Assembly: GCA_030642405.1 (NCBI GenBank)
Contig: DAOWNV010000011.1
Span: 1 to 20,265, forward strand
Reading direction: 5' to 3'
From: Desulfosarcina sp.
GTDB taxonomy: Bacteria > Desulfobacterota > Desulfobacteria > Desulfobacterales > Desulfosarcinaceae
Length of the DNA stretch: 20,265 nucleotides
Shown here: positions 15,225-20,265 of the stretch, piece by piece
Layout: each line of letters opens with the position of its first letter
How positions within the stretch are numbered: the first letter of the stretch is position 1
Position numbers and translations under genes: made by a program
Notes under the pieces: model-generated
What the model was told of the DNA's origin: nothing
The model's database searches: none
Seen by the model: only the letters and a program-made list of their open reading frames with translations

Positions 15225-15254
15225 TTGACAATGCATAAGATCACCCCTTAATCT
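15225..15254 (+). promoter_or_regulatory. Candidate promoter for the fumarase gene
   Basis: A perfect TTGACA (15225-15230) is followed by an 18-bp spacer and TAATCT (15249-15254). The latter keeps the most conserved T1, A2 and T6 of a -10 but only 3/6 overall. The leader would be about 65 nt. Confidence 0.4.
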
Positions 15255-15323
15255 ATCGCTCTTATCCATTAAATAGTATACACCAACGCATTTAAGTAAG
15301 GAAAAAGAGAAAGAGATTAAAAA

Positions 15324-16931
15324 ATGGTCGAATTCAAGTACAGTGAACTGCTGCCTCTGGGGGATGATGATACCGAATACCGTTTTCTAACGGCCGATCA
15401 CGTTTCCACGGCTGAATTCAATGGGCGGATAGTCCTCAAGATTACCCAGGAAGGTCTGGCGTTTCTGGCCGAATCAGCATTCAAAGATGTTTCCCACCTG
15501 CTGCGGTCAAACCATCTTGCCCAGTTGGAAAAAATCTTGAAAGATCCTGACAGCTCGGACAACGACAGGTATGTTGCTTTTGAAATGCTGAAAAATGCGG
15601 TGATTTCCGCTGAAATGGAATTTCCCATGTGCCAGGATACAGGTACCGCCATTGTCATGGGGCAAAAGGGACAGCAGGTCTGGACGGGCTTTTGCGATGA
15701 AGAGGCACTGTCCAAAGGTGTGTTCAACGCATATACAAAAACAAACCTGCGCTATAGCCAGAATGCACCCCTTTCCATGTATGAAGAAAAAAACACAGGG
15801 TGCAACTTGCCGGCTCAGGTGGAAATTTACGCCACCGAAGGTGACGCCTATAAATTCCTGTTTATCGCAAAAGGCGGTGGTTCGGCCAACAAAACCTATC
15901 TTTTTCAGGAAACCAAAGCTGTCCTCAATCCGGACACCTTGGTGGATTTTCTCACGGCGAAGATGAAAACGCTGGGTACGTCTGCCTGCCCTCCCTATCA
16001 CCTGGCGTTCGTCGTTGGAGGAACTTCCGCGGAATTCAATCTGAAAACGGTAAAAATGGCTTCAGCCGGATTCCTCGATCATCTGCCGACAAAAGGTAGT
16101 GTGACCGGCCACGGTTTTCGGGATCTTGAACTGGAACAAGAACTGCTGACCAAGGCACAACAGCTGGGCATCGGCGCACAATTCGGCGGCAAGTACTTCT
16201 GCCACGATATCCGGGTGGTGCGCCTGCCGAGACACGGAGCTTCATGCCCCATAGGTATGGGTGTCAGCTGCAGTGCCGATCGAAACATCAAGGCGAAGAT
16301 CACTGCCAAAGGAATTTTCCTGGAAAAACTGGAAACCGACCCGGCACGTTTTTTCCAGGAACCTCAGGGCGATAACAAAGAAGCCGTATCTATCGATCTG
16401 AATCAATCCATAGACGATATCAGGAACATCTTAACCCGATACCCGGTGGCCACCCTCTTGAAACTATCCGGCAAGATCGTTGTGGGCAGGGATATCGCCC
16501 ATGCAAAACTCAAAGAACGGTTAGACAGCGGTCAGGGGCTTCCCCAATATCTGAAAGACCATATCATTTACTACGCAGGTCCGGCGAAAACACCAAAAGG
16601 ATACGCATCCGGATCCTTCGGCCCGACAACAGCCGGACGAATGGATCCCTATGTTCCCATCTTTCAAGCCCAGGGTGGATCTATGGTGATGATGGCTAAA
16701 GGCAACCGGTCTCAACAGGTGACGGATTCCTGTAAGAAACACGGCGGGTTCTACCTTGGTTCCATAGGTGGGCCGGCCGCCCTATTGGGCAAAGAGTGCA
16801 TAACATCGGTTGAGGTATTGGAATATCCGGAATTGGGTATGGAAGCTATATACATGATCACTGTAAAAGATTTCCCGGCGTTTATTCTTGTGGACGACAA
16901 AGGAAATGACTTTTTTAAAAACTTACTGTAG
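15324..16931 (+). CDS. Class I (iron-sulfur) fumarate hydratase, single chain
   Basis: 535 residues, like E. coli FumA/FumB (about 548), with alpha and beta regions fused. It interconverts fumarate and malate using an oxygen-sensitive 4Fe-4S cluster. The three cluster cysteines are at expected places: Cys103 in MCQDTGT, Cys222 in TSACPP, and Cys316 in VSCSADR, each two residues below E. coli FumA positions. Other family segments present include [12 protein letters not shown] (183-194), [42 protein letters not shown] and [20 protein letters not shown] precedes the ATG. It is followed by its own terminator, so it is probably a single transcript. In sulfate reducers fumarase serves the oxidative citric-acid cycle or fumarate respiration. 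A tartrate dehydratase is a relative, but the length and fused form favour fumarase. Confidence 0.95.
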   Translation: MVEFKYSELLPLGDDDTEYRFLTADHVSTAEFNGRIVLKITQEGLAFLAESAFKDVSHLLRSNHLAQLEKILKDPDSSDNDRYVAFEMLKNAVISAEMEFPMCQDTGTAIVMGQKGQQVWTGFCDEEALSKGVFNAYTKTNLRYSQNAPLSMYEEKNTGCNLPAQVEIYATEGDAYKFLFIAKGGGSANKTYLFQETKAVLNPDTLVDFLTAKMKTLGTSACPPYHLAFVVGGTSAEFNLKTVKMASAGFLDHLPTKGSVTGHGFRDLELEQELLTKAQQLGIGAQFGGKYFCHDIRVVRLPRHGASCPIGMGVSCSADRNIKAKITAKGIFLEKLETDPARFFQEPQGDNKEAVSIDLNQSIDDIRNILTRYPVATLLKLSGKIVVGRDIAHAKLKERLDSGQGLPQYLKDHIIYYAGPAKTPKGYASGSFGPTTAGRMDPYVPIFQAQGGSMVMMAKGNRSQQVTDSCKKHGGFYLGSIGGPAALLGKECITSVEVLEYPELGMEAIYMITVKDFPAFILVDDKGNDFFKNLL

Positions 16932-16977
16932 CGGTAAATATGTAACCAACATATGCTTGAGTGCAAAATCGATGAGC

Positions 16978-17016
16978 GACAAAAGGGCTTTTCGAAAAAA
17001 CCCTTTTGTCACTTTT
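16978..17016 (+). terminator. Rho-independent terminator after fumarase
   Basis: A perfect 10-bp stem (16978-16987 with 17001-17010, GACAAAAGGG/CCCTTTTGTC) encloses a loop whose TTTT and AAAA can pair further. It is followed by ACTTTT. It lies 46 nt past the fumarase stop and 43 nt before the next start codon, so it should separate the two genes' transcripts. Confidence 0.75.
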
Positions 17017-17059
17017 ACATAGACTGAGAAACATCAACAAGAAAAAAGTAGGTACGAAA

Positions 17060-19222
17060 ATGGAAGGTCTTGATGCGTTGTTTAATCCATCATCCGTAGC
17101 CGTGGTTGGTGCATCCAGTATACCTGGAAAAGTGGGCCATGATATTTTTGTCAACATTTTAAAAGGAGGATTTACCGGAACCTTGTATCCGGTCAACCCC
17201 AAAGCGAAATCCATTGCCAGCGTACACGCCTATTCGGACATCCTGGATATCCCGGACACAATCGACCTGTCCATTATTATCCTGCCGCCGGTTCTAGCAG
17301 AGACAGCAATCAAACATTCCATCGACAAAGGGGTTAAGGCAGTAGTTATCGTTTCCGCCGGATTCAAGGAGGTTGGCGGCAAAGGACTGGTCATCGAACA
17401 GAGGATCGTGGATATGTGTCGGGAAGCCGGGGTTCGTGTTGTCGGGCCTAACTGCCTAGGGGTGATCAATCCAATAGCCGATGTGCGACTCAATGCCAGT
17501 TTTTCATCTCGCATGCCGGCAGCGGGCAACATCTCTTTTATCTCTCAAAGCGGAGCTCTTTGCACAGCTGTTCTTGATTTTGCCGCGGACAAGGATTTCG
17601 GATTCTCAAAATTTGTTTCCATCGGCAACAAAGCCGATGTGGATGAGCTGGACCTGCTTCGCTATTTTCACGCCGATCCGGAAACTGAAGTCATCATGCT
17701 CTATATTGAAGAACTGCAAAGAGGGCCTGAGTTTATCGCAGCGGTCAAGGAGATCACCGGAGGCGACCGCCCAACACCGGTATTGGCCATCAAGTCCGGT
17801 CGAACCAGTGCAGGTGCCCAGGCAGCCGCTTCTCACACTGGATCGTTGGCAGGTAGCGAAGCGGTTTATGAAGCTATTTTTGCTCAAAGCGGTATCATCC
17901 GGGTGGATTCAATCAATGAGCTGTTTGATTTCGGTATCGCATTCGCCTATAAAAACGAAAGTTCACTGGGAAAAATGCGGCGCAAGGTTCCTTTGGGAAA
18001 TCGGGTAGCCATTGTTACCAATGCAGGTGGACCCGGCATTGTTGCCACAGACATGACGGTCTCTTCAGGCCTGGAACTGGCCGGTTTTGACGAGGAAACC
18101 GTGGAAGTCCTTAAAAGTCACCTTCCAGAAACCGCCAATGTAAACAACCCAGTCGATATCATCGGTGATGCAGCCCAAGATCGTTATAAGAATGCCCTGA
18201 CCGCCGTGATCAAAGATGAGGGTGTTGACGGTGCACTTGTCATCCTTACACCTCAAAGCATGACCAACGCAATCGGCACGGCCGAAGCCATTGTACGAAT
18301 CGCTCAGCGCTCTCATAAACCTATCTTGTGCTGTTTCATGGGAATCATCGATGTTTCCGCAGGCGTAAAGTATTTGCAGGAAAACGGCGTGCCCGTCTAT
18401 CGTTTTCCGGAAAGTGCAGCAAAAACGTTTGGTGCACTTTACCGTTATTCGCGATGGCTCAATCGCCAGCATCTGGCACCCTTTCGGGTCAAGTACGATA
18501 AACAACGGGCATCGGAAATCATTTCCGGGGCAATGGATCAGGGTAAGACATACATTGGCGAAATCGGCGGTACGGAATTGCTGAAATGCTATGGGTTCAA
18601 TGTGCTGCCTACAAAATTGGCAAAAACCAAGGAAGAAGCCGGAACGACAGCCGATCAAATGGGATACCCTGTAGTCATGAAGATCGTGTCACCGCAAATC
18701 ATCCACAAATCCGATGCCGGCGGTGTCATTGTCGGTCCGAACAATCGGCAGGAAGCAGAGGATGCGTTTCAAACGATTGTTGACAATGCAAAAAATTACA
18801 GCCCGGATGCTCAGATCGAAGGAGTGTTGATCCAAAAGCTTGCACCAAAAGGTCATGAAGTTATTTTGGGCATGACACGTTACCCCATTTTCGGTCCCTT
18901 GATCATGTTCGGCTTCGGCGGTATTTTTGTGGAAGTATTCCAGGATGTAGCCTTCCGGCTGGCCCCTTTAAGCCGCAACTGTGCCAGGAATATGGTTCGC
19001 AGCATTAAATGCTATAAACTCCTTTCCGGCTACCGTGGACAACCTAAGGCCGATATCGGTACCATCGAAAAAATGCTTGTGAGGCTTTCTGATCTTGTGA
19101 CCGACCATCCTGAAATTAAGGAACTGGACATTAATCCTTTACTAGTTCATACCGAAGGTGATGGGGCCACTGTAGCGGATTGCCGCTTCATTTTAGAGAG
19201 CGTGGAATCAGGAGACAAATAG
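17060..19222 (+). CDS. ADP-forming acetyl-CoA synthetase (acyl-CoA synthetase, fused alpha-beta)
   Basis: 720 residues from ATG 17060; the frame opens earlier, but homology starts at EGLDALFNPSSVAVVGAS. The enzyme interconverts acyl-CoA + ADP + Pi and acid + CoA + ATP, conserving energy or activating acetate and related acids in the cytosol. Order of domains: CoA-binding Rossmann part (1-130), with GASSIPGKVG and VGPNCLGVINP; succinyl-CoA-synthetase-like CoA-ligase parts (about 145-460), with SQSGAL and the phosphorylated His259 in ASHTGSLAG; and a C-terminal ATP-grasp part (about 490-710), with MKIVSPQIIHKSDAGGV (from 540) and ELDINPLLV. The usual alpha and beta subunits are thus fused. Only a weak TAGGT precedes the start. 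The stop shares one base with the next gene's GTG, so they are co-translated. Acetate is the default substrate; other acyl acids are possible. Confidence 0.92.
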   Translation: MEGLDALFNPSSVAVVGASSIPGKVGHDIFVNILKGGFTGTLYPVNPKAKSIASVHAYSDILDIPDTIDLSIIILPPVLAETAIKHSIDKGVKAVVIVSAGFKEVGGKGLVIEQRIVDMCREAGVRVVGPNCLGVINPIADVRLNASFSSRMPAAGNISFISQSGALCTAVLDFAADKDFGFSKFVSIGNKADVDELDLLRYFHADPETEVIMLYIEELQRGPEFIAAVKEITGGDRPTPVLAIKSGRTSAGAQAAASHTGSLAGSEAVYEAIFAQSGIIRVDSINELFDFGIAFAYKNESSLGKMRRKVPLGNRVAIVTNAGGPGIVATDMTVSSGLELAGFDEETVEVLKSHLPETANVNNPVDIIGDAAQDRYKNALTAVIKDEGVDGALVILTPQSMTNAIGTAEAIVRIAQRSHKPILCCFMGIIDVSAGVKYLQENGVPVYRFPESAAKTFGALYRYSRWLNRQHLAPFRVKYDKQRASEIISGAMDQGKTYIGEIGGTELLKCYGFNVLPTKLAKTKEEAGTTADQMGYPVVMKIVSPQIIHKSDAGGVIVGPNNRQEAEDAFQTIVDNAKNYSPDAQIEGVLIQKLAPKGHEVILGMTRYPIFGPLIMFGFGGIFVEVFQDVAFRLAPLSRNCARNMVRSIKCYKLLSGYRGQPKADIGTIEKMLVRLSDLVTDHPEIKELDINPLLVHTEGDGATVADCRFILESVESGDK

Positions 19223-20265
19223 TGAAACGGTCGATTTACTGGGCAGACGCATATGTAGAAAAACAACGAACGGCAAAAGAAGCCATTGCCATGATTCGTC
19301 CCGGCCAACGGGTTTTCATCGGTAGTGCCTGCGGTGAACCCCAGGAACTGGTCCGGGTGCTGTCAGAAGCCGCCATCTACATCAGCGGGCTGGAAATCGT
19401 CCGGCTTATGAGCCGTGAAACAACATCTTTGTCCGAAATTGCGGACAAAACCAGCGACCAAAGTCTCAATATTCGAACCATCTATCTGGGATCTGCGAAA
19501 ACAGAAAAAATTGCCCGCTATATGCGGTTTATTACCCCAATGAACATGTCCGATGTACCTGGTCTTTTCCTCTCCCGAAAGATGCCCATTCATGTCGCAC
19601 TGGTGCAGGTCTCGCCTCCGGATGATTTCGGATGGATGAGCCTCGGCGTTTCGGTGGATGTAACCCTGGCAGCAGCCCAAAGCGCCGATCTGGTAATCGC
19701 CCAAGTCAATCCCAAAATGCCAAGAACTATGGGTCAGAGCTTCATTCATGTAAACAATGTTCATGCTATCGTGGAGCATGAAGAGAACATTGTCTCTATC
19801 GTTCCGCGAGGGCAAATAGAGGGTGCCGAACAAATAGGGAAACACATCGCCCGTTTCATCGAAGATGGCTCGACCCTGCAAATCGGCCTTGATGCCGCAT
19901 CCCAGGCAACGGTCAAATCCCTGGCGGAAAAAAACGACCTTGGTTTTCATTCCCAATACATTACGGACGATGTCATGCACTTGTACGCTTCCGGCGTTAT
20001 CACCAACCGCAGAAAGGGACTCAATGACGGCAAACTGGTAGCATCGTGCGCCATCGGCAGCCAGAACCTATATGAATTCCTACATGATAATCCCGGTGTA
20101 GATTTTAGGCCTTCGGATTATGTGAACGATCCATTCATCATCGGCCAGCACAACCGCATGATCTCCATGAATGTGGCCCACATAATTGACCTTACGGGCC
20201 AGGTTGCCGCAGAAGCCTCCGAGCATACTTTCTTTGCCGGTGTCTCAGGCATTCCCGATTTCGTC
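19222..20265 (+). CDS. Acetyl-CoA hydrolase/transferase-family protein (3' end cut by window)
   Basis: 348 codons, open to the right edge. GTG 19222 overlaps the previous stop (TAGTG) and has GGAG about 7 nt upstream; no ATG is better placed. The CoA-transferase family I fold is evident: IRPGQRVFIGSACGEPQEL (about 24-42), then VQVSPPDDFGWMSLGVSVD, ADLVIAQVNPKMPRTMG, and the second half with LQIGLDAASQATVKSL, DLGFHS, GVITNRRKGLNDGK, GSQNLYEFL, and HNRMISMNVAHIIDLTGQ. These enzymes move CoA between acids or hydrolyse acyl-CoA. Where relatives have Glu after H-S/T, this protein has Gln245 (HSQYITDD). In many anaerobes such proteins continue into a C-terminal GNAT acetyltransferase domain, which cannot be seen here. 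Coupling with the upstream synthetase points to acyl-CoA/acid interconversion. Confidence 0.87.
   Translation, partial: MKRSIYWADAYVEKQRTAKEAIAMIRPGQRVFIGSACGEPQELVRVLSEAAIYISGLEIVRLMSRETTSLSEIADKTSDQSLNIRTIYLGSAKTEKIARYMRFITPMNMSDVPGLFLSRKMPIHVALVQVSPPDDFGWMSLGVSVDVTLAAAQSADLVIAQVNPKMPRTMGQSFIHVNNVHAIVEHEENIVSIVPRGQIEGAEQIGKHIARFIEDGSTLQIGLDAASQATVKSLAEKNDLGFHSQYITDDVMHLYASGVITNRRKGLNDGKLVASCAIGSQNLYEFLHDNPGVDFRPSDYVNDPFIIGQHNRMISMNVAHIIDLTGQVAAEASEHTFFAGVSGIPDFV

Overview
The window looks like a chromosomal segment of a Desulfobacterota (Desulfobacteraceae/Desulfosarcina-type sulfate reducer) or close relative. This is inferred from the gene mix: a class I fumarase beside an ADP-forming acyl-CoA synthetase and a CoA-transferase-type protein, minDE without minC next to a dTDP-rhamnose operon, and surface lipoproteins including a caspase-like one. 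No rRNA or marker gene fixes the taxonomy. I saw no tRNA, rRNA, CRISPR array, insertion sequence or prophage.

Layout. (1) 1-2323, minus strand: a two-gene stator-like unit, made of a MotA/TolQ/ExbB-type channel protein and an OmpA/MotB-type peptidoglycan-binding protein with a very long periplasmic coiled coil; a large inverted repeat lies just past the second stop. (2) 2324-3083: a 418-bp gene-free stretch, then a small secreted protein of unknown function on plus. (3) 3145-4231, minus: minD-minE behind a near-consensus sigma70 promoter. (4) 4452-7908, plus: the complete rmlBACD (rfbBACD) operon making dTDP-L-rhamnose for surface polysaccharide. (5) 7946-11320, minus: four genes for exported proteins (a small Gly-rich membrane protein, an Ig-like lipoprotein, a fibre-like protein with a duplicated Cys motif, and a caspase-fold lipoprotein with an EF-hand loop). 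All three gaps between them are 35 nt. This is the least familiar part of the window. (6) 11625-14106: ubiG and ubiE on plus, meeting a UbiA-family prenyltransferase head-on from the minus strand: quinone-type biosynthesis. (7) 14332-15219, plus: a YihG-type acyltransferase strikingly like the gammaproteobacterial protein. (8) 15324-20265, plus: class I fumarase with a strong terminator, then a fused ADP-forming acetyl-CoA synthetase overlapping by one base a GTG-started acetyl-CoA hydrolase/transferase-family gene that runs off the right edge.

How they fit together. Regions 1, 3, 4, 5 and 7 concern the envelope and division (peptidoglycan-anchored motor-like complex, division-site placement, rhamnose, surface lipoproteins, phospholipid acylation). 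Regions 6 and 8 concern quinones and central carbon/energy metabolism (fumarate/malate, acyl-CoA/acetate with ATP). The most useful follow-ups are the caspase/EF-hand surface operon, the stator-like pair, and the CoA-transferase-family protein that has Gln where the family usually has its catalytic Glu.
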